From JAFGSZ01 sp964492185 (GTDB taxonomy: Bacteria > Bacteroidota > Bacteroidia > Bacteroidales > UBA10428), in contig CAZBJH010000120.1 in NCBI GenBank assembly GCA_964492185.1, positions 1 through 10,603 of the forward strand: DNA of 10,603 nt, in the 5' to 3' direction. A model generated the notes under the pieces. It saw only the letters and a list, made by a program, of their open reading frames with translations, was not told the origin of the DNA and ran no database searches. Position numbers and translations under genes: made by a program. Each line of letters begins with the position of its first letter. The first letter of the stretch is position 1. Shown piece by piece: positions 1-6,315 of the stretch.

Positions 1-294
1 ACCATTCCCGTATATTACCTGACATATCGTATAGGCCTTTGCTATTAGGATTTTTTAAACTGACAGGTTTTGTACTACTGTTGATTTTTTCAATGTCGGT
101 CCAGAACCATGGGCCTGTTAGGACCGAATCTCCAGAATTTCTCCAATACCATCCGACATCATCTATTTCATTGCTTCCACTGTACATATAATCCTTAAAT
201 TTATGGCCTCCACTTGCAGCATATAGCCACTCTGTTTCTGTTGGCAAACGGTAACCATTGGCGTCCCGGTTAATTGTTACTGTCCATTTAACAC

Positions 295-300
295 TATCTA
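295..300. repeat. Target-site duplication of MITE copy 1, left
   Basis: TATCTA directly abuts the left end of the 163-bp element and is repeated at 464-469. The C at 294 and the C at 463 also match, so a 7-bp duplication is possible. Confidence 0.85.
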
Positions 301-463
301 GTGTCTGTCCATAAAGTCCCATTTGCCGCGTTACGCTTGTCCGAAAATTGCTCATTTACGACTAGTAAACCCCGCGTTTTCGGACCGCGCGAGCCTTGCA
401 AATGGAACTTTCTGAACAGACTCATGATCGGTTAAATATTTTGACTACTTTATGGACAAACTC
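301..463. mobile_element. MITE-like insertion, copy 1 (163 bp)
   Basis: The ends are imperfect terminal inverted repeats. The left end GTGTCTGTCCATAAAGT matches the reverse complement of the right end, GAGTTTGTCCATAAAGT, at 15 of 17 positions. It is flanked by a 6-bp direct repeat TATCTA (295-300 and 464-469), or 7 bp if the shared C is counted. Removing the element plus one repeat restores the SUMF1 frame as MNELDSVKWTV, which proves it is an insertion. Inside it are nested inverted repeats that could fold the whole element into a long hairpin: 319-326/398-405, 327-330/386-389, 339-347/377-385 and 355-359/365-369, with a 5-base loop. It has no coding capacity, so mobilisation must come from a transposase elsewhere. 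I cannot assign the parental IS family. Confidence 0.88.
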
Positions 464-469
464 TATCTA
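464..469. repeat. Target-site duplication of MITE copy 1, right
   Basis: This is the second copy of TATCTA, directly after the right terminal inverted repeat. Together with the left copy it marks the exact insertion point in the SUMF1-family gene. Confidence 0.85.
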
Positions 470-772
470 ATTCATTCATATTATTTGGATCCTTTTTTTC
501 CTTGTCTATATTATAAAAGGGTTGCAGCCCTCCTTTAAACTTTTTTTATTATAATATTCAATACAATCGTACCAACTCACCATCTCTACCGGTAAACTAT
601 CGGCTTTAAATGCTGAAGGATTGAATTCCATTACTTCCTTCCATTCTTTTTGAGTTACCTCGTATTTACTGATATAAAAGTCTGATATTGTTATGTCTTT
701 GCCAAAGAGGTTGGACTTTGTATTTATAAAAGGCCCTCCTTTAACCAAAATAAAGTTATCGGGTTCCTTTTT

Positions 773-788
773 TACACAACTACACAAC
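773..788. repeat. 8-bp tandem duplication causing a frameshift
   Basis: The plus strand reads TACACAAC twice in direct succession (773-780 and 781-788). On the coding strand this falls immediately at the lipobox cysteine of the SUMF1-family gene. With one copy the protein reads through as FAFSGCVKKEPDNF. With two copies the signal peptide frame stops after SGCVVV. A two-unit repeat of this kind can be gained or lost by strand slippage. Confidence 0.9.
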
Positions 789-880
789 CGCTAAATGCAA
801 ACATTATTACTGTTGAAATGAGGACTAAAAGTTTTTTCATATTTAAATTTCCTTTTTTTCTTGTTAAATATAAATATAAA

Positions 881-914
881 AAGCTGCCCAGTGAAAACCA
901 AGGCAGCCTTTTTT
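881..914. terminator. Bidirectional rho-independent terminator
   Basis: A hairpin with stem GCTGCC (883-888) and GGCAGC (902-907) has a 13-base loop. On the plus strand it is followed by C and six T (909-914). On the minus strand it is followed by TTTTTATATTT. It therefore looks able to stop transcription both ways. It lies just upstream of the SUMF1-family gene, so in the minus direction it would insulate that gene from whatever once lay to its right. Confidence 0.75.
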
Positions 915-1017
915 ATAATTTTATCACAGCTGTCCAGAATAAATAATATTTTGAAAAATAGCAACTGTAAGTCAGTTATTTAGGACGGAGATATAAGCGT
1001 TTTTCAAAACGACCTCC

Positions 1018-1296
1018 CTATCCGGAAAATAATGACATCTGGAAAGCCTCCGGATTGCTTTTCTCAACAAAAGGTTGGTCTAACCATTTCCACAGGTCAA
1101 TTTTAACAAAGAGATTAAGCCTGATGAATGTTATCAGGTTGGACATATGCCATTGATATTTTGCCTTGGTTTTTAAATAAGTTAGCAACAGGATAGTAAT
1201 AAGAGCAGTCCAAATCTGGATTTGAACGGCATTATCACTTGTTCCTACAAAAGATTTAATTTTTAGGTTTTGTTTAATCATTTTGAAAAAGTTATG
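1018..1296 (-). pseudogene. C-terminal remnant of an IS4-family DDE transposase
   Basis: Reading leftward from the palindrome, the frame encodes FFKMIKQNLKIKSFVG, then SDNAVQIQIWTALITILLLTYLK and a hydrophobic/basic tail ending at the stop at 1018-1020. This matches the last ~90 residues of IS4-type transposases, where the family pattern is Y-x2-R-x3-E-x6-K with E two residues before FFK. Here that position is His (HNFFK), encoded inside the palindrome. The catalytic Glu and everything upstream of it (both Asp residues) are missing, so the fragment cannot be active. The AGCTGTCCAGAATAAA stretch near 928-943 could be the original IS end, but no partner repeat is visible. No function is expected. 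Confidence 0.75.
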
Positions 1297-1319
1297 TGAA
1301 GCTTTACATAACTTTTTCA
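1284..1319. repeat. 36-bp near-perfect palindrome at the junction of two transposase tails
   Basis: The 36 bases from 1284 to 1319 pair with themselves around the central AAGCTT (1299-1304), with a single mismatch pair (1298/1305). Both strands encode KKLC-x-A-x-HNFF across it, which is why the two divergent transposase frames share their first residues. There is no T-tract on either side that would make it a standard terminator. It may be a recombination scar made from an inverted duplication. Confidence 0.85.
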
Positions 1320-1669
1320 GAGACGGGAAACAGCACTTGCAACTTGGCAAATGTCAGTGCAATAACTTCGATTCCCAGATCGGTACCACTACCCTTACCA
1401 TGATGCAATATATGATGTTACTACTGTATAAGCAGATGCACTATGGAAATAGCCTGGGATGCATCTTTGATATGTTGAGCTCCCAGGCAGAAGAAGAGAA
1501 TATTACCCGGTATTTACTGGAGATATTCTGGGAGATAGTAAATGGTATCGGTGAAATACTCAAGGTTGATTGCATGGAACTGTTCGAAGAGATCATCAGG
1601 GATGGCAAGAAAGCGGAGGAGGTGATGAGATTGTTTTCACCACTATTTCAGAAAAAACAGGTTGCATGA
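1307..1669 (+). pseudogene. C-terminal remnant of a second, different IS4-like transposase
   Basis: The plus-strand frame reads HNFFRDGKQHLQLGKCQCN, then NFDSQIGTTTLTMMQYMMLLLYKQ, and ends KKQVA at the TGA at 1667-1669. It resembles the C-terminus of another IS4-superfamily DDE transposase subgroup, in which the K-QxLxLGKxQxxxFDSQI-x-TT block follows the catalytic Glu. It is not a copy of the minus-strand fragment, because the sequences differ throughout. As on the other strand, His occupies the place of the catalytic Glu because the upstream part comes from the palindrome. An apparent TTG start at 1283 lies inside the palindrome and is unlikely to be a real initiation site. It is a decayed mobile-element fragment with no expected activity. 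Confidence 0.65.
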
Positions 1670-1943
1670 CACGCCAAGATCGCTATAATGTGCTGTATAT
1701 TAGATATTATGATAAAATATTAACATTAAAAATAAAATGTTAACAATTTGTTATACAATCATTTAGAAGCCAGAAACTTTAGTTAAGTTATTAGTAATTA
1801 ATTTGTTATTTCACTTAATCAAAGTTGGTGGTATTTGTTCACCTGTTGTTTATTTTAAATGGTGTTCACGAGTTCTCCCGTATAGGCGGGATCGGTTGTT
1901 GCCTCACCAAATTTTTAAATTTATAAGGCTTTTCAGCAGATCC
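1670..1943. other. A/T-rich intergenic stretch with no recognisable gene
   Basis: I see no coding frame with family resemblance here. There are two small hairpins. One has stem TTAACATT (1720-1727) and AATGTTAA (1736-1743) with an 8-base loop. The other has stem TCCCG (1876-1880) and CGGGA (1887-1891). The stretch around 1851-1876 (TTTTAAATGGTGTTCACGAG) resembles 2050-2071 inside the second MITE, so part of it may be a decayed relative of that element. Confidence 0.5.
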
Positions 1944-1949
1944 TAAGTA
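1944..1949. repeat. Target-site duplication of MITE copy 2, left
   Basis: TAAGTA abuts the left terminal repeat of the 194-bp element and recurs at 2144-2149. Like the TATCTA of copy 1, it fits TAnnTA. Confidence 0.8.
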
Positions 1950-2143
1950 GTGTCTGTCCATAATGTCCTATATCTTCGTTGCTGCCAAAATTTTAAATCC
2001 TCGAATACCTTAGTATACCGCGGTTTAAAATGTTTTTCACAACGTGTTTAATTTTTAAAGGTGTTCAAGAGCTCACTTCGTTCGGTTCGCGCACCTTGAT
2101 CTCGAACATTCTGAACAAACACTACGAGTTTATAGACGGACTC
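1950..2143. mobile_element. MITE-like element, copy 2 (194 bp)
   Basis: The left end GTGTCTGTCCATAATGTCC matches the left end of the copy at 301 in 18 of 19 bases. The right end, read in reverse, begins GAGTCCGTCTATAAA and forms an imperfect terminal inverted repeat with the left. A perfect 6-bp direct repeat TAAGTA flanks it (1944-1949 and 2144-2149), again preceded by a C on both sides. Internally it shares GAAC-x-TTCTGAACA-x-AC with copy 1 (2104-2120 against 405-421, 15 of 17), and both copies lie in the same orientation. The middle parts differ strongly, so they are related members and not recent duplicates. It contains internal inverted repeats (for example AAGGTG at 2058-2063 with CACCTT at 2092-2097) and no coding capacity. 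Confidence 0.8.
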
Positions 2144-2149
2144 TAAGTA
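2144..2149. repeat. Target-site duplication of MITE copy 2, right
   Basis: This is the second TAAGTA, placed exactly after the right terminal repeat. Confidence 0.8.
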
Positions 2150-2234
2150 AGTTTGAATTTGATTTACTGGATATATGTTTTTATGAACCTTTGGCCCTGC
2201 GAAGCCAATAATGCAGGGTAAAGGATCAGTCAGG

Positions 2235-2256
2235 AAAGGCGGGCCGGAAGCCCGCC
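2235..2256 (-). terminator. Terminator of the GH2 gene
   Basis: A perfect 7-bp GC stem (GGCGGGC 2238-2244, GCCCGCC 2250-2256) with a 5-base loop lies 8 bases beyond the GH2 stop codon. On the minus strand it is followed by TTTCC, so the T-tract is short, but the stem is very stable. A weaker second hairpin (CCCTGC 2195-2200, GCAGGG 2213-2218) lies further downstream and may act as a backup. Confidence 0.7.
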
Positions 2257-2264
2257 GTATTTGT

Positions 2265-4688
2265 CTATGGTTCAGACGTTAATTCGAGCCTTGCTCCTTC
2301 AAGCCCTTCGGAACCGGCATTTATGGTTATTGTTCCGGGATCTCCGTCTGACCGTATTACTGCAAGGCATTTTCCGTTAAATGCTTTTCTGTAAGGAGCG
2401 ATAAAAGGTTCATGACTGGTCTGGCTGCCATTATCCACACCTGCAATGGTCCCCGGGCCTTCAAGATCAAAAGTGACCAGGTTATCAGCATAGGGAACTA
2501 AATTTCCCTGGTCGTCAAGGATATCCACAGTAATGAAAGAAAGATCCCTGCCGTCGGCTGTTATCCTGTCCCTGTCGGCCCGGAGCCTGATGGCCGCGGG
2601 TTCACCTGCCGTACGTATTTCTTTAGTCATTATGGTTTCTCCGTCCCTGCGGCCCACAGCCTTAATGGTCCCCGGTTCGTATACCAGTCTCCACATCAGG
2701 TTCAGCTTGTCACCTTCAATCCTGTTAGTACCTTTTGATCTCCCGTTAAGGAACAGTTCCACCTCATCACAATTTGTATATGCCCATACATCAATCGTAT
2801 CTCCTTCATTCCAGTTCCAGTGAGGGAATACATGAAGTACATCTTCATCAGTCCATTCGCTTTTATAGAGATAGTAACTGTCTTTCGGGAAACCCGCAAG
2901 GTCAATGACCCCGAAATAAGAACCGCGTGAAGGCCACCAGTAGGGAGTGGGTTCGCCAAGATAATCAAAGCCGGTCCATATAAACATGCCGGACAGGAAG
3001 TCAAAGTTTTTAATAACACGCCAGGTCTCCCGGTGAGTGGACCCCCATGGAGCGCTTACATTATCATAAGCAGATACCGTATTACCGGGATTGCCATCCG
3101 TAAACGGAAGATCCCACCGGTAGGGCCAGCGCCGTATGCTGTCGGAAGGCATATCATAATGACCTCTTGTGGCCAGTGCGGAACAGGTTTCCGTACCAAT
3201 GAATTTGCCACCGGGAAATATATCGTGAAAGCCGGGATATTGTTCATGATGATAATTGTACCCGATAAGATCGAGCACACCGGCACGAATAAGGTAATTT
3301 TCCGGTGCCGGCGGGTTACACCCAGCAGATATGGGACGTGTAGTATCCAGTTCTGATACGATATCATATAGCTCCCGGGTTAATTCAATACCGGTTGAAT
3401 CCCATTGCTCCAGTATCTCGTTTCCGATGCTCCAGATAAACACGCTGGGATGATTCCGGTCGCGCAGGATAAAATCTTTCAGGTCACGCTCATGCCATTC
3501 ATCCCAGTATAAAGAATAATCATACTCACTTTTCTGTTTTTTCCACATATCAAACATCTCGTCCATTACAATAAATCCCATTTTGTCGCACAGGTCAAGC
3601 AGCTCGGGGGCAGGAGGATTGTGAGATGTTCGAATGCCGTTGCAACCCATATCTTTCAGGATCTCAAGCTGGCGTTCAATAGCCCTGGTATTAACAGCGG
3701 CACCCAGGCATCCGAGATCATGATGGTTACAAACTCCCAGGATCTTAACCGGTTCACCGTTTAAAATAAATCCCAAATCACTGTCGAACCGGAAATGCCG
3801 GATACCGAAATCAGTATTGTATTCATCCCATATCTTACCGTCAGCCATAATTTGTGTAACCGCTTTATGTAGGGCCGGATTCCCGACCGACCATAATTCA
3901 GGGTCACTGATATCGAATACCTGCTCAATATCTGTAATCTCCCCGGCCTCAATCGAAACTTCTGTTCTTTTTATATCCAGTTCATTGTCTTCGGGACCAT
4001 AGATCGTTGTCATCAATTGAATATCTTTGGCTGACTCATCCGCATTTTTAACCGTAGTTATAAGTGAAACGGTAGCATTCTCTTCGCTAACTTCAGGAGT
4101 GGTAACAAATGTGCCCCGGTGATCGACATATATATCGTTCGTCTTTACCAACCAAACATTCCTGTAAATACCAGATCCGGAGTACCACCTTGAGTTGGGT
4201 TGTTTTGAGTTATCCACGCGAACGGCAAGTATATTGGCTGTGTCACGGAAATTCAGATAAGGTGTGAGTTCATAACGGAATGATATATATCCGTTTGGCC
4301 GTTTACCAAGTAATTTCCCGTTGATCCATACTTCACTGTTCATATAGATACCGTCGAAATCAATAAAAAACAGCTTGTCTTTTTCTTCTTCATCGAGGGT
4401 GAAAGCTTTTCTGTACCATCCTGTTCCTCCCGGTAATGCCCCTCCGCCCGGTGTGGCCGGGTGATCCGGACTGAATTTACCTTCAATGCTCCAGTCATGA
4501 GGCAGGTCCAGCATGCGCCAGGACGAATCATTAAAATCAGGGTTTTTTGCTTGTTCTGCTTCACCAGGGTGGAATTTCCAGTTATTGCCAAAGTTTACTA
4601 TTACCCTGGAGTCCTGTTTTTTTGAACAGGATGAGAATATCATTGTAAGAACAAGAAAACAGATGTGGTATTTGGGGATTGTTTTCAT
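2265..4688 (-). CDS. Glycoside hydrolase family 2 lipoprotein, probable beta-galactosidase
   Basis: This 807-residue exo-acting glycosidase removes terminal sugars with retention of configuration. The signal peptide ends in the lipobox IFSSC (Cys21), so the enzyme is probably membrane-anchored in the periplasm or on the outer membrane. Domains in order are: an N-terminal sugar-binding jelly roll (~30-185, with LPHDWSIEG and GGTGWYRKAF), an immunoglobulin-like domain (~188-295), a TIM barrel (~300-600), and C-terminal beta domains (~610-690 and ~697-805) like the DUF4982 and C5-type domains of Bacteroidota GH2 enzymes. Key residues are the acid/base Glu424 in SIGNEILEQ and the nucleophile Glu500 in FIGTETCSA. 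GIRTSHNPP and FIWTGFDYLGEPTPY are also typical. Length is normal for this subgroup and the gene looks intact. It follows the small barrel-like gene by 36 bp, probably in one transcript. Beta-galactosidase is the likeliest activity, but beta-glucuronidase or other GH2 activities are not excluded. Confidence 0.93.
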   Translation of the reverse strand: MKTIPKYHICFLVLTMIFSSCSKKQDSRVIVNFGNNWKFHPGEAEQAKNPDFNDSSWRMLDLPHDWSIEGKFSPDHPATPGGGALPGGTGWYRKAFTLDEEEKDKLFFIDFDGIYMNSEVWINGKLLGKRPNGYISFRYELTPYLNFRDTANILAVRVDNSKQPNSRWYSGSGIYRNVWLVKTNDIYVDHRGTFVTTPEVSEENATVSLITTVKNADESAKDIQLMTTIYGPEDNELDIKRTEVSIEAGEITDIEQVFDISDPELWSVGNPALHKAVTQIMADGKIWDEYNTDFGIRHFRFDSDLGFILNGEPVKILGVCNHHDLGCLGAAVNTRAIERQLEILKDMGCNGIRTSHNPPAPELLDLCDKMGFIVMDEMFDMWKKQKSEYDYSLYWDEWHERDLKDFILRDRNHPSVFIWSIGNEILEQWDSTGIELTRELYDIVSELDTTRPISAGCNPPAPENYLIRAGVLDLIGYNYHHEQYPGFHDIFPGGKFIGTETCSALATRGHYDMPSDSIRRWPYRWDLPFTDGNPGNTVSAYDNVSAPWGSTHRETWRVIKNFDFLSGMFIWTGFDYLGEPTPYWWPSRGSYFGVIDLAGFPKDSYYLYKSEWTDEDVLHVFPHWNWNEGDTIDVWAYTNCDEVELFLNGRSKGTNRIEGDKLNLMWRLVYEPGTIKAVGRRDGETIMTKEIRTAGEPAAIRLRADRDRITADGRDLSFITVDILDDQGNLVPYADNLVTFDLEGPGTIAGVDNGSQTSHEPFIAPYRKAFNGKCLAVIRSDGDPGTITINAGSEGLEGARLELTSEP

Positions 4689-4724
4689 TTAGCTTAGTAT
4701 TTTGTTTTAAAGATCAAAAACTGT

Positions 4725-5222
4725 TCAAAAGGTATAATACAAACCCGTTTCCACGGTCATGTTGATCATCAGCTCGCCGTCAAAATATGATGCAATGCCG
4801 AACATCACGTTGAAACTGGCCCTGTCAAATATTGTAAACTCAAATCCGGGCCCTGCACCAATGATCCAGGTCAGATACTGCTGATGGTCACCATTATCCC
4901 AATAATCTGTATATGACTCATACAGCAGATGATTACCGATATATAGAAAAAGATCAACTTTTCTGTCGTAAGTGAGGGAGCGAAGTGCTGTTGCCCCAAA
5001 GCTGATGGTAGCATCATCAGGTGTATAATAAGGTGCCGTTGTCAGCTGAATTCCCCAGTTACCCGGCCAGTAACGGAAGGATAAACCGTAACCGGTTGAA
5101 AAGCCTGCTGCTGCACCTACACCAAACCTGTAATCGCTGAGGTCAAGCTCCGGTTCCTGACTGTTGATTTTCAGCGGAAATAAAATCAGAGTGAACAGAA
5201 AAAAACTAATAATTGTTTTCAT
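4725..5222 (-). CDS. Small secreted beta-barrel-like outer-membrane protein, function unknown
   Basis: This 165-residue protein has an N-terminal signal peptide (MKTIISFFLFTLILFPLKINS, probably cut near residues 21-22). The mature part alternates aromatic/hydrophobic and polar residues with many Gly and Tyr (FGVGAAAGFSTGYGLSFRYW, IIGAGPGFEFT, FNVMFGIASYF, GLYYTF). It ends in Phe, as many outer-membrane barrels do. Size fits an eight-stranded barrel. I do not recognise a named family. It is the first gene of a two-gene minus-strand unit with the GH2 enzyme 36 bp downstream, and it has its own TAnnTTTG promoter. A link with polysaccharide handling is inferred only from that pairing. A soluble periplasmic beta protein is an alternative. 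Confidence 0.7.
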   Translation of the reverse strand: MKTIISFFLFTLILFPLKINSQEPELDLSDYRFGVGAAAGFSTGYGLSFRYWPGNWGIQLTTAPYYTPDDATISFGATALRSLTYDRKVDLFLYIGNHLLYESYTDYWDNGDHQQYLTWIIGAGPGFEFTIFDRASFNVMFGIASYFDGELMINMTVETGLYYTF

Positions 5223-5257
5223 AGAAATTGGCTATAGTTAAAAATGAAAATCGATAT

Positions 5258-5265
5258 CAAATGTA
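5258..5265 (-). promoter_or_regulatory. Bacteroidota -7 promoter element for the barrel/GH2 unit
   Basis: On the minus strand this octamer reads TACATTTG, an exact match to the Bacteroidota -7 consensus TAnnTTTG. It lies about 35 bases before the ATG at 5222, which predicts transcription starting near 5250 and a short leader. A clear TTTG at the -33 position is not seen. Confidence 0.6.
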
Positions 5266-5294
5266 AATATTTCTTTTTGCATAGAAATATGTCT

Positions 5295-5318
5295 TTTGAA
5301 AAATTCAAATATATTTGA
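5295..5318. promoter_or_regulatory. Overlapping palindromes between divergent promoters, candidate operator
   Basis: Two dyads overlap here: TTTGAA-AAA-TTCAAA (5295-5309) and a perfect 14-bp palindrome TCAAATATATTTGA (5305-5318). The second ends eight bases before the -7 element of the rightward promoter and covers its -33 area, which is the usual position for a repressor or activator site. The A/T-rich composition makes chance palindromes fairly common, so this is only a candidate. Confidence 0.35.
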
Positions 5319-5326
5319 GTTAATTG

Positions 5327-5334
5327 TATATTTG
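5327..5334 (+). promoter_or_regulatory. Bacteroidota -7 promoter element for the lipoprotein/ABC/GH88 cluster
   Basis: The octamer TATATTTG matches TAnnTTTG exactly. It lies 33 bases before the GTG at 5368, giving an expected start near 5341 and a leader of under 30 bases. It lies downstream of the first in-frame TTG (5296), which argues that the TTG is not the translation start. No good -33 TTTG is placed at the usual spacing. Confidence 0.6.
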
Positions 5335-5367
5335 CAGCTTAATCAGACAACAAAAAACCTTATAACC

Positions 5368-6201
5368 GTGAAACAAAAATCTTTATTTAACACACAGCAG
5401 ATCGTATTGGTAATTGTACTATTAGTGATCTTTGCAGGATGCAGGCAGCGAACCACTTCATCTGAAGAAGAGCAATCATCCGAAGAAATCAGCATGGAAG
5501 AAGTTCAGGAAGATGTTAAATCAGTTGTTTATCCTTTGCCTTCACCTTTCAGGCTGAGCCAGCGACTGGACAGTATCGGGGCTTCTTATATAGGCAATGT
5601 TTTGAATTCGGTAAACAATATCGATAATTATTTTACAGAAAAAAGTAAAGCTTTAGCACTTGGTGTATATGGAGCCGACCTTGCCTATGCAGGTACTTAT
5701 GATAAACATCAGGACGTGTCAAAATATTCATCAGTTGTAAAATCACTGGTTGATGACCTGGGTATAGACATTGATTACAGCAAATATTTTGACCGTGAAT
5801 TAAAAGAAGAAGTGATAAATAATAAGGATACGCTTGTTTCTATCGTTAGCCATGTATATTATGATTCATATGAATTCTTCAGGGAAAAAAGTGATCCGGC
5901 ATTGTCGGCCCTCATGGTGACCGGTATGTGGGTGGAAGGTTTGTATATAGCAACGCACATATCAGAAGATACTTACAATAATTATGAAATGGTCAAACTG
6001 ATATATGACCAGAGTAATTCACTTAAAAAAGTGATCGGACTGTTGGATAAATTCGGGGATGCCGAAGTGCTGAAGGATATTCGCGGGGCGCTTGTCAAGT
6101 TGCAGTCCTTATATGAATCAACAGACGGCAGCCTTAACAAGGAACAACTGAATTCGATCACCCTGGCAATAGAATCCATCCGCGAAAGCATAATAGCGTA
6201 A
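5368..6201 (+). CDS. Conserved-type helical lipoprotein, function unknown
   Basis: I chose the GTG at 5368-5370, giving 277 residues, because it places a basic n-region (MKQKSLFNTQQ), a hydrophobic core and the lipobox VIFAGC (Cys25) at normal distances, and because a promoter element lies between it and the upstream TTG at 5296. After the Cys comes a flexible acidic linker rich in Ser and Glu (~residues 29-50). The rest is predicted largely helical, with an unusual conserved-looking core ALALGVYGADLAYAGTYDK (~96-113) and VTGMWVEGLYIATHISED (~184-201). I do not recognise a characterised family and see no catalytic signature. It is the first gene of the rightward cluster, 114 bp upstream of the TerB/FHA/ABCG transporter. 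A role as extracytoplasmic partner of that transporter is inference from position. Confidence 0.8.
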   Translation: MKQKSLFNTQQIVLVIVLLVIFAGCRQRTTSSEEEQSSEEISMEEVQEDVKSVVYPLPSPFRLSQRLDSIGASYIGNVLNSVNNIDNYFTEKSKALALGVYGADLAYAGTYDKHQDVSKYSSVVKSLVDDLGIDIDYSKYFDRELKEEVINNKDTLVSIVSHVYYDSYEFFREKSDPALSALMVTGMWVEGLYIATHISEDTYNNYEMVKLIYDQSNSLKKVIGLLDKFGDAEVLKDIRGALVKLQSLYESTDGSLNKEQLNSITLAIESIRESIIA

Positions 6202-6226
6202 CTGGAAATATTAAACTTCTTTTGAC

Positions 6227-6249
6227 GATGTTATGTCCATTATAACATC
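6227..6249 (+). other. Intercistronic hairpin between lipoprotein and ABC transporter genes
   Basis: A perfect 8-bp stem (GATGTTAT 6227-6234, ATAACATC 6242-6249) has a 7-base loop and lies 25 bases after the lipoprotein stop. It has no T-tract on the plus strand, so it is not a classical terminator. It could attenuate, protect or process the transcript and so set the ratio of lipoprotein to transporter. I found no second TAnnTTTG promoter in the gap. Confidence 0.45.
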
Positions 6250-6315
6250 AAATGGATACATTGTGTCAGCGGTTTCATTGTTTTTTCCCTGGTACTGAAA
6301 AATCAGAGTTGAATT

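Larger units (their letters stand above)
1..840 (-). pseudogene. Disrupted SUMF1/FGE-family lipoprotein gene (runs off left edge)
   Basis: Reading leftward, the gene starts at an ATG at 838-840 and encodes a lipoprotein signal ending in the lipobox FAFSGC. The body is a formylglycine-generating-enzyme/SUMF1 (C-type-lectin-like) domain: LVKGGPF, YEVTQKEWKEVM, VEMVSWYDCIEYYNKKS, then NGYRLPTETEWLYAAS, YSGSNEIDDVGWY and KGLYDMSGNIREW before the window ends. The order and wording of these blocks are diagnostic of the family. Three lesions break it: an 8-bp tandem duplication at 773-788, loss of one base in the A-run 515-518 (the frame ...NPF then shifts from YNIDKEKKDPNN to a stop at 506-508), and a 163-bp insertion at 301-463. 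Repairing all three gives one continuous frame. Members of this family either activate sulfatases or have unrelated structural roles, and nothing here decides which. No sulfatase gene is in the window. The gene is very probably inactive, although the single-base loss could be a sequencing error. Confidence 0.9.

Noticed and set aside
1..840. A sulfatase-activating role tied to the GH88/GH2 genes
   Set aside because: No sulfatase is in the window, the SUMF1-family gene is broken, and mobile debris separates it from the carbohydrate genes. Family membership alone does not show sulfatase activation.
1284..1319. The 36-bp palindrome as a transcription terminator for one of the transposases
   Set aside because: It lies at the truncated 5' side of both fragments, not at a 3' end, and has no flanking T-tract outside its own stem.
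1861..1908. tRNA- or recombination-site-like stretch with GGTG and CACC ends and an internal hairpin
   Set aside because: It does not form a cloverleaf, has no T-loop consensus, and is too short. No attC core motifs are seen.
2533..4002. Plus- and minus-strand frames of 60-107 codons inside the GH2 gene
   Set aside because: They overlap a clearly functional GH2 frame on the opposite strand or in other phases, and their translations resemble no family.
5296..5367. TTG start at 5296 giving a 301-residue lipoprotein
   Set aside because: The extra 24 residues would overlap a TAnnTTTG promoter element and place a long non-basic stretch before the signal peptide. The GTG at 5368 gives a normal lipoprotein signal.
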